In this document: piece after piece, positions 1 through 5,890 of the stretch
Layout: every line of letters begins with the position of its first letter
Numbering within the stretch: the stretch's first letter is position 1
Assembly (NCBI GenBank): GCA_964608495.1
Contig: CAZSOQ010000240.1
Location: 1-7,966 of the forward strand
Direction of reading: 5' to 3'
Length of the DNA stretch: 7,966 bases
DNA from: JAKORR01 sp964608495
Lineage (GTDB): Bacteria; Armatimonadota; Zipacnadia; Zipacnadales; FEN-943
Made by a program: the position numbers and the translations under genes
The notes under the pieces: model-generated
Databases searched by the model: none
Seen by the model: only the letters and a program-made list of their open reading frames with translations
What the model was told of the DNA's origin: nothing

Positions 1-314
1 CCGTAGAAGCGCAGCAGCTCGGTGGCGTTGAGGTGGTCGTAGAAGTAGGGGCCCTCCGGCAGGAACCCTATGCGCTCCTTGTACGCGGGGTGCCCTATGG
101 GGAACCCCAGGACCTCGGCGGAGCCGCGCGTGGGGAACACCAGGCCCAGAAGGAGCTTGAGGGTCGTGGTCTTGCCGGAGCCGTTGGGGCCGACGAGGCC
201 GAAGATCCGCCCCTCCTCGACCTCGAGGGTCAGGTCCTCGACTCCGACCTGCTTGCGTCCCCATTCGAGTTCGTACACTTTGGTCAAGCCTACCGTTCGG
301 ATAGCCAGAGCTAT
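1..314 (-). CDS. ABC-2 type transporter ATP-binding protein, N-terminal part (gene runs off the left edge)
   Basis: Only the first 104 codons are present. The product is the cytoplasmic ATPase subunit of an ABC exporter; ATP hydrolysis would drive a membrane permease that is not in the window. Seen: an N-terminal beta strand (IRTVGLTKVY), a perfect Walker A motif GPNGSGKTT at residues 42-50, and the stretch IGFLPEGPYFYDHL at 82-95. There the Q-loop glutamine position reads LPE, as is common in the CcmA/ABC-2 (drug, polysaccharide or gliding) ATPase group. The Walker B and signature motifs lie beyond the edge. The frame has no ATG, GTG or TTG near the ribosome site. The codon 9 bases after GGAGG is ATA (314-312) and the next candidate is CTG (308-306). 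I chose ATA because the spacing is right and the resulting N-terminus (MALAIRTVGL) is family-like. The gene has its own promoter and a leader of about 200 bases. Family assignment is firm, the start is not, and the substrate is unknown. Confidence 0.9.
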   Translation of the reverse strand, partial: MALAIRTVGLTKVYELEWGRKQVGVEDLTLEVEEGRIFGLVGPNGSGKTTTLKLLLGLVFPTRGSAEVLGFPIGHPAYKERIGFLPEGPYFYDHLNATELLRFY

Positions 315-320
315 GGCCGG

Positions 321-329
321 TCACCTCCT
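321..329 (-). promoter_or_regulatory. Strong Shine-Dalgarno site of the ABC ATPase gene
   Basis: On the minus strand this reads AGGAGGTGA, a near-perfect complement of the 16S rRNA 3' end. It stands 6 bases before the ATA codon at 314-312 and 12 bases before the CTG at 308-306, so it favours ATA as the start. The TGA of a small upstream ORF is embedded in it (323-321), which would allow translational coupling if that ORF is translated. Confidence 0.8.
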
Positions 330-440
330 GCCGCCGCAGTTGTGGTGGGCTGCGCCACCCACAAAGGCAAAGCCGCACATGCATGGACTCTCGGGCTCTT
401 GGCGCCCGCCCGCCCAGCCTGCGCCGCCAGCGTCCGGCAT
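321..440 (-). CDS. Candidate small leader ORF (39 codons, or 19 from an internal ATG)
   Basis: An ATG at 440-438 opens a 39-residue frame. An internal ATG at 380-378 would give 19 residues: MCGFAFVGG, then AAHHNCGGRR. The stop codon TGA sits inside the Shine-Dalgarno of the ABC ATPase gene, the usual geometry of a coupled leader peptide or a small gene in the same transcript. The C-terminal half has two Cys, two adjacent His and several Gly, and most of its third codon positions are G or C, as in the neighbouring genes. Neither ATG has a good ribosome site; the internal one has only GAGAG seven bases upstream. It lies inside the leader of the predicted ABC promoter. I recognise no family. It could be a leader peptide, a small metal-binding or modified peptide linked to the transporter, or a chance frame in GC-rich DNA. 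Confidence 0.25.
   Translation of the reverse strand: MPDAGGAGWAGGRQEPESPCMCGFAFVGGAAHHNCGGRR
340..364 (-). promoter_or_regulatory. Inverted repeat in the leader of the ABC ATPase gene
   Basis: Bases 340-348 pair with 355-364 with one bulged base, giving a 9-bp stem and a 6-base loop. In the minus-strand transcript it lies about 10 bases upstream of the ATPase Shine-Dalgarno and inside the candidate small ORF. It is not followed by a T run on the minus strand, so it does not look like a terminator. A role in translation control is possible but unproven; GC-rich DNA makes chance stems of this size fairly common. Confidence 0.25.
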
Positions 441-488
441 GTTGCGGAACAGGAACGACAGCGATTCGTACCTCGGTGAATGTAAACG

Positions 489-518
489 CGCGTGGCCGGG
501 CCTTGCGTTCCCGGCGCG
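489..518 (-). terminator. GC-rich hairpin after the glycosidase-like operon, possible terminator
   Basis: CGCG and CCGGG (489-492, 496-500, with a 3-base bulge between) pair with CCCGG and CGCG (510-518) around a 9-base loop. On the minus strand it lies about 65 bases beyond the stop of the 758-residue gene and is followed by the weakly T-rich CGTTTACATT. It could end transcription of the operon. It also coincides with the expected transcription start of the ABC promoter, so it could be the 5' end of that leader instead. Confidence 0.25.
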
Positions 519-520
519 TC

Positions 521-549
521 ATTCTACATGCGCAGCCGCGGCCTGCCAA
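521..549 (-). promoter_or_regulatory. Sigma-70-like promoter for the ABC ATPase gene
   Basis: On the minus strand the -35 box is TTGGCA (549-544) and the -10 box TAGAAT (526-521), each five of six to consensus, with the ideal 17-base spacer. Transcription would start near 514, giving a leader of about 200 bases before the ATPase start. It lies in the gap downstream of the 758-residue gene, so the ATPase gene is probably a separate transcription unit. Sigma-70 consensus is assumed for this unidentified bacterium. Confidence 0.55.
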
Positions 550-582
550 CTTCCCCGCGGCTCATCGCCCTACCAGCGCGCT

Positions 583-2859
583 CTACCCCGAGTGCCAGGC
601 CACCGTCGTCCAGCTCAGCCGCTGGTACGCCAGCCCCGCCGCGGGCGTGTCCGCGCCCTGGACCTGCCCGAAGCTCCAGGACTTGGCGGACGGCAGACCC
701 TCGGGCTGACGTGGAGGCGGCCAGCCCCAGACCGAGAGCACCGGCCACGAGCCCTCCCTCGCTGACGTGTGCACGGCGAGGGCGCCGTCGCTGCCTTCGG
801 CTTCGCGGGACAGGCCGAGGGTCCACGGCGAAGGCCGGCCCTCGGCGGGCACCAGGCGGGTCTGCTCGACGGGCCGGCCCGTGCGGATGAAGCTGAGGTA
901 GTAGCTGAGGGCATCGCCGGCGCGCCCGATGCTGACCTTCTCGAGCGGCGCGAGGGCGGCCAGGTCCGCCGGCGCCTCATTCAGCAGCAGTGACCGTAGC
1001 TGCTCCAGCGACGGCGCGATGTGGGCCGCACACCGGCCTGGCTGGTAGGGACTGTCCTGGCGCGTCGCCCACCAGGCCAGCTCCGCCCGGACCTGTTGGC
1101 CCAGGTGCTCGCGGAAGAAGCGCGCCACGTCCTCGTTGCCGAAGCGGACCCAGCGGTTGCGGTACTGCCGCTCGCCGGTCTGCTCGGGGTAGTCCGGGCC
1201 GTCAATCTGCCAACCCGCGACGTGGCCCCATAGATTCGTCAGTAACAGCCGGCCGCGCATGGGCTCGGTGTTGTGCCAGGGCTGCCGCGCGCGGAACCAC
1301 TCGCCGCACGCGGGCTCGGTCTTCACCCAGCAGTGCACCAGCTCGCGCACGAAGACATGGCACGCGTAGGCGTAGGTATCCAGGTCGCCGATCCGGTAAG
1401 CCATCCGCGCCAGGCACAGTGGAGGCTGGGGCTCGTCGCCCATCTCGGCGATGGCGTCGCGCCCCACGCCGCGCCACCGGCACTCGCGCGGCGTGATGAA
1501 CAGCTTGTGCACCAGGTCCCAGCGCTCGCGCACCACGTCCCAGTCGCCCGTGTAGTAGGCGTACCACCACAGGGTCTCGAGCACGTTGCTCGCGAACTTC
1601 CCCGCGTCGTCGTACCCGCCCCAGGTGCCTATGCCCGGGCCCACCAGGATCAGCCTGTCGCGGAAGGGACGGTAGCGCTCGGCGTTAAGGACCCAGTCGC
1701 GCACGTAGGCGTGCATCACGGCCCTGGCGTTCTCTCGCGCCTGCTCGGGCGCGTAGGCGAGGGCCTTGGGGTAGTAGCGGTCGCCCATGACCTGCCAGCA
1801 GAAGTTGCCGCCGCCGCCGTGGTCCCAGATCAGGCCCTCGTCCGTGCCCCGGAACTTGCGCGTCATCACCTCGGCCACGCGCCCCGCGGCCAGGGCCACG
1901 GCGGGGTCGTCCAGGTTGGGTGTCTGCTGGGTCTCGGTCTCGTGCACGTACTGCAGCAGCGGGAACTCGACGATGTATTCATCACCCGGCAGGGCGACGT
2001 AGGACCCGAAGGCGGTGGGCAGGTCTAGCTGCCGTGGGCTGTCGCTCAGGCGGGCCGGGAAGCCCGTCTCGAGCGCCAGCGCCAGCGTCGGGGGCAGGGG
2101 GCTGAGCTTCATGCCCTCGGTGCCCCAGTCGTCGGCGGTCTCCACGTGCGTGAACCGGCAGCGCAGGCGAAGCAGGTCCTGGCCCGGCACGATCTGCACC
2201 TCCTCCCGGCAGTCCAGGGGCCAGTAGCGCAGGAGGCGCGACCACAGCCGACAGCGCTCGACCACGGGCGCGGGGAGCGAGGAGGCCTGCCGCCACTGCC
2301 AGGGGCGCAGGTCGCCCAGAGGCGGTGGGGCCGAGACCGGGCGCGCCGCCAGCGCCTCCTCCGAGAGCGGGGGCTTGTAGGCGCCGTACAGGGGCATCAG
2401 GGCGAGGGTCCCGGCCTCGTTGGCGAAGGTGAGCGCGAGGCCCGTGTCGTCCAGGACGGCGCGGGCGGGCCGGTGCTGGAGAACCACGAGCCACGGCGTG
2501 TCCCAGAGCTGCCAGCCCGACGCCCCCGCGAAGGACACCAGGAGCCAGGGCGCGCTCAGGTCCTGGCACGCGAGCTCGGCTGGCCCGGGCGTCAGGCGGG
2601 GCCGGCCGCCTAGCTCCGCCCCCAGCAGTGTGGGGCCGCCAAGACCCCACGCGGCCGTGTTGGCGAACAGGCGCACCTCGGCCCGTGTCGAGCGAACCAG
2701 CACGGCCGGCGAGAGCTCCGACGCGAGCACGGCGAAGTCCGCGCCACGCCACACGTCACCGCCCTGGATGCTGGGCTCCTGTGGGGACGCCGGCCAGTCG
2801 CCGGGAGCCGGCCACAACGCCGCGCAGACGGCAATCAGGGAACATGCGCTGAGCACCAT
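583..2859 (-). CDS. Secreted glycoside-hydrolase-like protein, family not recognised (758 aa)
   Basis: The N-terminus has a hydrophobic stretch (LSACSLIAVCAALW, residues 3-16) followed by a Pro/Asp-rich segment, consistent with export. Residues about 35-300 look beta-rich. Residues about 315-600 are rich in Trp, Tyr and Gly with acidic clusters (GLIWDHGGGGNFCW at 342-355, GIGTWGGYDDAGKF at 409-422, NVLETLWWYAYYTGDWD at 425-441) and have the helical look of an (alpha/alpha) toroid carbohydrate-active enzyme. A beta-rich tail follows. I cannot name the family or point to a proven catalytic acid; the hydrolase or lyase role is inferred from residue composition and from its neighbour. The ATG at 2859-2857 has AGGAGG ten bases upstream. 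An alternative GTG at 2937-2935 overlaps the upstream gene's TGA as GTGA and would add 26 residues including an RRR n-region that suits a signal peptide. It is the second gene of the unit, 74 bases after its partner. Confidence 0.85.
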   Translation of the reverse strand: MVLSACSLIAVCAALWPAPGDWPASPQEPSIQGGDVWRGADFAVLASELSPAVLVRSTRAEVRLFANTAAWGLGGPTLLGAELGGRPRLTPGPAELACQDLSAPWLLVSFAGASGWQLWDTPWLVVLQHRPARAVLDDTGLALTFANEAGTLALMPLYGAYKPPLSEEALAARPVSAPPPLGDLRPWQWRQASSLPAPVVERCRLWSRLLRYWPLDCREEVQIVPGQDLLRLRCRFTHVETADDWGTEGMKLSPLPPTLALALETGFPARLSDSPRQLDLPTAFGSYVALPGDEYIVEFPLLQYVHETETQQTPNLDDPAVALAAGRVAEVMTRKFRGTDEGLIWDHGGGGNFCWQVMGDRYYPKALAYAPEQARENARAVMHAYVRDWVLNAERYRPFRDRLILVGPGIGTWGGYDDAGKFASNVLETLWWYAYYTGDWDVVRERWDLVHKLFITPRECRWRGVGRDAIAEMGDEPQPPLCLARMAYRIGDLDTYAYACHVFVRELVHCWVKTEPACGEWFRARQPWHNTEPMRGRLLLTNLWGHVAGWQIDGPDYPEQTGERQYRNRWVRFGNEDVARFFREHLGQQVRAELAWWATRQDSPYQPGRCAAHIAPSLEQLRSLLLNEAPADLAALAPLEKVSIGRAGDALSYYLSFIRTGRPVEQTRLVPAEGRPSPWTLGLSREAEGSDGALAVHTSAREGSWPVLSVWGWPPPRQPEGLPSAKSWSFGQVQGADTPAAGLAYQRLSWTTVAWHSG

Positions 2860-2933
2860 GGCGACATTGCCTCCTCGCGACGCGGTGGTACCGGCCGCGC
2901 CCGACCCCCAGGGGCGGCGCCTCGTCGGCTCGC

Positions 2934-4454
2934 TCACTGGCGGCGCGTCGTCGGGTGAGCGGCGAACACGGCAAGGTAGTCCTCGGGCCTGATCCCCTGG
3001 CGCCCGAGCAGCTCCCGGTCCAGCACCTGTCGCGGGTCGCCAGCGTGGCGCGTGCCCTCGGTGTAGATCCAGTAGCCCGGGGCGCAGCTCGTGGCAGTCT
3101 CGATCTGCTCGTCGAGGTAGCGGGGCAGGTAGTTGGCCCTGCGCAGGCGGCTGTTCCAGGGATGGAATCCCGGCAGCACCCTGGCGGCGAAGGGATAGGC
3201 CGCGTGCGCCTTCGGGAGGAACTCGGGCAGGTGGACGAACCAGCGCGTCAGATGAGACGGCACACCGCCGTCCGCGAGCTCGCCCTGCCCGGCGCCGTAG
3301 GTCTTCTCGGTGGCGAGCCAGACCTCGACCCCGGCGTGGTGCAGTCCGAGCAGCCACCAGTAGTTGCCCGCGCGGCAGTCGCCCTTGCCCGCGTACATCC
3401 TCGCCTCGTAGACCTGCATGAGCGGGCAGCCCCACACTTCCCGGATCACGCGCCCCACCTGCAGCCCCCGCTGGTAGTACAGGCCCGCGTAGCCGAACTC
3501 GTCGGCGAAGCACCAGGCGTCCACGAAGTCCGCGTCGGCCTGGTAGCGCTCTCGCGCGGCCTCCGTAACGCCCCCGTAGTCCTCGACGTCGTAGACCAGG
3601 CCGCGGAACCCGAGCTCCCGCGCCCTGGCGTACACATGCCGCATCTGCCGCAGCGTCGTCTCCCACTTGAGGTCGTCGCGCAGGTCCTCTGGCTCGTTGA
3701 CAAGCTGGGTGAAGGCCTCGTGCTCCGAGAGCCAGTAGCGGATCCCGCGTTCGCGCAGGCGGTCCAGAGCGCCGCTCTGCACCCACGGCTCGAAGCCGGA
3801 GTTATGGTTCGTCTGGGGGAAGGCGGTCTCGACGTAGTCCAGCCACAGGTCGGTGGCCCCCAGGTCGCGGTCCAGGTAGTCGAGCTGGTCGAGGAAGTCG
3901 CGCTGGACGTCGCCCGACCAGCACATCAGGTGCCGCTCGGGGCGGTTAAGCCGCCCGATCAGCGCCACCTCGCTGACGGCCGCCGTCCGCCCGGGACCTG
4001 CCGCGAAGCTCACCCTCACGTACCTGCCCACGGCCAGGGGCAGTCGTACCTGCGTGGTCTCGGCCGGGCGCCACATCGCGAGGTTGACCGGACGACCCAG
4101 CAGGGGGCGGAAGTGCTCGCGGTCGGCCCCGACGCCCACCTCCTGCAGCCAGATGACCCGGTCGGCGTGGCCGTTGGTCACGCGCAGGGCTTCCAGGACG
4201 TAGGGCTCGCCCAGGTCCAGCAGGAGCCAGGCCCCGCCCTTGGGCCACTCGTAGGTGAACTCCGTGTCCGGGTTGCCGTCGAGGGCATGCTCGGGGTTGG
4301 CGAGGACACCACTGGCCGCGCCGGCCGATACCACCGTCACTGTCTCGATGACCCCGGGCTCGACTCGCTCCGCCGCGGCCGCGCCCGCGCAGGCCACAAG
4401 GCAGCACAGGACCGGGACGGGCGGAAGGCGATTGGCGGCGGGGTGATGGCCCAC
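2934..4454 (-). CDS. Secreted discoidin-domain protein with putative TIM-barrel glycosidase-like domain (506 aa)
   Basis: The first 28 residues are an export signal: MGHHPAANR, a hydrophobic run to residue 21, then CAGAAAA. LVAC at 19-22 matches a lipobox, so it may be a lipoprotein anchored at C22; cleavage after the AAAA run is the alternative. Residues about 35-168 read as an F5/8 type C (discoidin/CBM32-like) domain: ANPEHALDGNPDTEF, WLLLDLGEPYVLEALRV, and the closing YVRVSF...VSEVALIGR. Residues about 173-500 carry repeated strand-helix units with acidic ends (DLWLDYVET, YWLSEHEAF, GLVYDVEDYGG at 285-295, VYEARMY, YWIYTEG), which suggests a beta/alpha barrel hydrolase. D289, E291 and E350 are candidate acids only. 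The start is GTG with GAGGGGG eight bases upstream; the open frame extends further but loses signal-peptide and protein-like character. It is the first gene of the minus-strand unit and lies divergent to the GalU-like gene. The discoidin call is fairly sure; the catalytic role is inferred. Confidence 0.88.
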   Translation of the reverse strand: MGHHPAANRLPPVPVLCCLVACAGAAAAERVEPGVIETVTVVSAGAASGVLANPEHALDGNPDTEFTYEWPKGGAWLLLDLGEPYVLEALRVTNGHADRVIWLQEVGVGADREHFRPLLGRPVNLAMWRPAETTQVRLPLAVGRYVRVSFAAGPGRTAAVSEVALIGRLNRPERHLMCWSGDVQRDFLDQLDYLDRDLGATDLWLDYVETAFPQTNHNSGFEPWVQSGALDRLRERGIRYWLSEHEAFTQLVNEPEDLRDDLKWETTLRQMRHVYARARELGFRGLVYDVEDYGGVTEAARERYQADADFVDAWCFADEFGYAGLYYQRGLQVGRVIREVWGCPLMQVYEARMYAGKGDCRAGNYWWLLGLHHAGVEVWLATEKTYGAGQGELADGGVPSHLTRWFVHLPEFLPKAHAAYPFAARVLPGFHPWNSRLRRANYLPRYLDEQIETATSCAPGYWIYTEGTRHAGDPRQVLDRELLGRQGIRPEDYLAVFAAHPTTRRQ

Positions 4455-4501
4455 GGGCGAGACCCCCTCAGGGCGCGGGTGTCTGGACCCACGTGCCGTC
4501 G

Positions 4502-4531
4502 AGCGTAGCACCGGTCTGGTCGGCGCGTCAA
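4502..4531 (-). promoter_or_regulatory. Promoter candidate for the glycosidase-like operon
   Basis: On the minus strand, TTGACG (4531-4526) and an extended -10, TGC followed by TACGCT (4510-4502), are 18 bases apart. Transcription would begin near 4495, about 40 bases before the GTG start. The -35 is five of six to consensus; the -10 hexamer is weak (three of six) but has the TG extension. Confidence 0.4.
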
Positions 4532-4585
4532 CGAGGGGCCGAGCGCCCGAGGATGCGCCGGAGCGCGGCGGACCGGCCCCGACTC

Positions 4586-4594
4586 TGGTATCAT
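4586..4594 (+). promoter_or_regulatory. Extended -10 promoter candidate for the GalU-like gene
   Basis: TGG followed by TATCAT fits the extended -10 pattern TGnTATAAT, with five of six in the hexamer. It is one of the few A/T-containing hexamers in the divergent region. No -35 box lies at the expected distance, as is allowed for extended -10 promoters. Predicted start is near 4601, giving a leader of about 100 bases. Confidence 0.4.
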
Positions 4595-4613
4595 GCAGGG
4601 GTCTCCTTTCGCG

Positions 4614-4640
4614 CCGGGCGACCGCTTGGGGGACGCCCGG
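4614..4640 (+). promoter_or_regulatory. Inverted repeat in the leader of the GalU-like gene
   Basis: CCGGGCG (4614-4620) is the exact reverse complement of CGCCCGG (4634-4640), giving a 7-bp stem with a 13-base loop. It falls just after the predicted transcription start and about 65 bases before the ATG. It could be a leader hairpin or an operator. Chance occurrence in GC-rich DNA is a real alternative. Confidence 0.25.
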
Positions 4641-4704
4641 GAACCGTGGATCAGCGCGGGCCGGAGGGCGCCCGGGGCCCGCCGGCCGCGCATGGGAGGC
4701 GGCC

Positions 4705-5607
4705 ATGCGCCTACGCAAGGCAGTGATAACGGCGGGCGGCCGAGGCACGCGTCAGTACCCGGCCACCAACGCCGTGCAGAAGGAGCTGCTTCCGGTCGTG
4801 GACGTGGACGGCGTCACACGGCCCGCCCTGCAGATCATCGTCGCCGAGGCCCTGGGCGCGGGGGTCGAGGAAGTGGCGGTGGTCGTCAGTCCCGGCAGCG
4901 ACGAGCAGATCCGGCGGCACTTCCGCCCCCTGAGCGATGAGGAGCGAGGGTTCTTCAGGGGCAAGGAGGGGGCTCTGCGGGAGTCCGAGCGGCTGGGGAG
5001 AATGGCCGAAGCCTTGAGCTATGTCTACCAGTACAGCCAGGAAGGTTACGGCCACGCCGTCTACTGCGCGAGGGAATGGGTGGGCGACGAGCCCTTCCTC
5101 CTCATGCTCGGCGATCATCTCTACCTCTCCGACACCGACGAGCCCTGCGCCACGCAGGTGGTACGTGTCTTCGAGGAGCAGGGCGCCGACGTGTCGTCCG
5201 TGGCCGTAAGCCCGGCCTCCGAGCTGCACCTGTTCGGCACCGCGCTCGGCACGCCCATCGGGCCGGGCCTGTACGAGGTGGCGCTGCTGGTGGAGAAGCC
5301 GTCACCCGAGCGCGCCGAGCGCGAACTCAGGACGCCCGGCCTCCCCGCCGGCCACTACCTGACCTTCTTCGGCATGCATGTCTTCACGCCCGCCATCTTC
5401 GAGGCGCTCGAGTACCTCATCCGCCACGACCTGCGCGAGCGAGGGGAGATCCAGATGACGAGCGCGCAGGAGCTGCTTCGCCAGAGAGAACGGTACCTGG
5501 CGTACAGGGTGCGTGGCACAAGGCACGACATCGGGACGCCGGACGGGTACCTGGAGACGCTGATGAGCTTCGGGCGTGCTTGGCGGTCGCGGGCGGGGGA
5601 GGCCTAG
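4705..5607 (+). CDS. galU: GalU-like UTP--glucose-1-phosphate uridylyltransferase (sugar-phosphate nucleotidyltransferase)
   Basis: Cytoplasmic enzyme expected to join UTP and glucose-1-phosphate to give UDP-glucose and pyrophosphate, supplying glycan and exopolysaccharide synthesis. The nucleotide-binding signature AGGRGTRQYPATNAVQKELLPVVD (residues 10-33) has the GalU arrangement GxGTRxxPxT...KExLPV, with R16 and K26 as the expected phosphate-contacting residues. Further GalU-like points are QEGYGHAV (112-119), a GD pair (G136, D137) that probably binds Mg, VEKP (196-199), and near the C-terminus HDIGTPDGYLET (274-285), matching the D-x-G-x-x-x-GYLE closing motif. The length of 300 is normal for bacterial GalU. 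The ATG follows GGGAGG by five bases. It is divergent to the glycosidase-like unit and in the same direction as the histidine kinase, but 283 bases and a strong promoter separate them, so they are probably not co-transcribed. A different sugar or nucleotide specificity within the superfamily cannot be excluded; the symbol is tentative. Confidence 0.88.
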   Translation: MRLRKAVITAGGRGTRQYPATNAVQKELLPVVDVDGVTRPALQIIVAEALGAGVEEVAVVVSPGSDEQIRRHFRPLSDEERGFFRGKEGALRESERLGRMAEALSYVYQYSQEGYGHAVYCAREWVGDEPFLLMLGDHLYLSDTDEPCATQVVRVFEEQGADVSSVAVSPASELHLFGTALGTPIGPGLYEVALLVEKPSPERAERELRTPGLPAGHYLTFFGMHVFTPAIFEALEYLIRHDLRERGEIQMTSAQELLRQRERYLAYRVRGTRHDIGTPDGYLETLMSFGRAWRSRAGEA

Positions 5608-5629
5608 TCGCGCGCCGTGATGGGGCTCC

Positions 5630-5654
5630 CGAGTTCGCGCTGATGCCGCGCTCG
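5630..5654 (+). terminator. Hairpin 22 bases after the GalU-like gene, weak terminator candidate
   Basis: CGAG and CGCG (5630-5633, 5636-5639, with a 2-base bulge) pair with CGCG and CTCG (5647-5654) around a 7-base loop, an 8-bp GC-rich stem. The position suits a terminator, but the following bases (ACACACACTGC) have no T run, so intrinsic termination is doubtful. Confidence 0.25.
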
Positions 5655-5765
5655 ACACACACTGCTAGACGTGCCCGGCCAAGACTGCGCGCGGGTCGCC
5701 TCGTACGCCACGACGGAGTTCCCCATGTCGCCGCAGAAGCCTCCGTATGTTCTGAGGGGAGGGGG

Positions 5766-5794
5766 TTGACTCGCGGGTCAGCTTGAGCTAATAT
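5766..5794 (+). promoter_or_regulatory. Sigma-70-like promoter of the histidine kinase gene
   Basis: TTGACT (5766-5771, five of six) and TAATAT (5789-5794) are separated by exactly 17 bases. The surrounding A/T-rich stretch (5789-5797) stands out sharply from the GC-rich background. Transcription would start near 5801, about 90 bases before the kinase ATG. An alternative -10, TATATA at 5792-5797, would give a 20-base spacer and is less likely. Confidence 0.6.
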
Positions 5795-5812
5795 ATAGCG
5801 CAGCTTGAGCTA
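5779..5812 (+). repeat. Two identical 12-bp direct repeats, candidate operator
   Basis: CAGCTTGAGCTA occurs at 5779-5790 and again at 5801-5812, a period of 22 bp or about two turns of DNA, so a protein would meet both copies on the same face. Each copy contains AGCT-TG-AGCT, two self-complementary tetramers, so each is itself a near-palindrome. The first copy lies in the spacer and overlaps the -10 box; the second starts at the predicted transcription start. That placement suits a repressor or an autoregulating response regulator. The repeat is seen directly; the regulatory role is inferred. Confidence 0.5.
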
Positions 5813-5847
5813 TTACAGAGGTTCGGTTGCTCGATGGGGTATCGCAG

Positions 5848-5863
5848 TCCCGGGACTCCGGGA
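5848..5863 (+). promoter_or_regulatory. Perfect hairpin in the kinase gene leader
   Basis: TCCCGG, loop GACT, CCGGGA: a perfect 6-bp inverted repeat with a four-base loop, ending 13 bases before the GGGAG ribosome site (5877-5881). It may influence translation or mRNA stability. No T run follows, so termination is unlikely. Confidence 0.3.
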
Positions 5864-5890
5864 GACACGCAGCAGCGGGAGTAGACTAAG

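Noticed and set aside
70..765. A 231-codon plus-strand frame spanning the ABC gene, the gap and the end of the 758-residue gene.
   Set aside because: It runs across two well-supported minus-strand genes and a promoter, and the product is Pro/Arg/Ala low-complexity sequence without a domain.
1273..2028. A 251-codon plus-strand open frame inside the 758-residue gene.
   Set aside because: It is another GC-driven antisense shadow; the translation is repetitive Val/Ala/His/Gly sequence with no recognisable motif.
2860..3786. The 758-residue frame stays open for about 300 further codons upstream, overlapping the discoidin-domain gene.
   Set aside because: This part is an Arg/Ala/Gly-rich shadow of the discoidin-domain gene in another frame with no domain character. 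A signal-like N-terminus and a ribosome site place the true start at 2859 (or 2937).
2955..4508. A 517-codon plus-strand open frame opposite the discoidin-domain gene.
   Set aside because: It is an antisense shadow typical of high-GC genes, with low-complexity Val/Gly/Ala/Arg translation. The minus frame has recognisable discoidin and barrel features.
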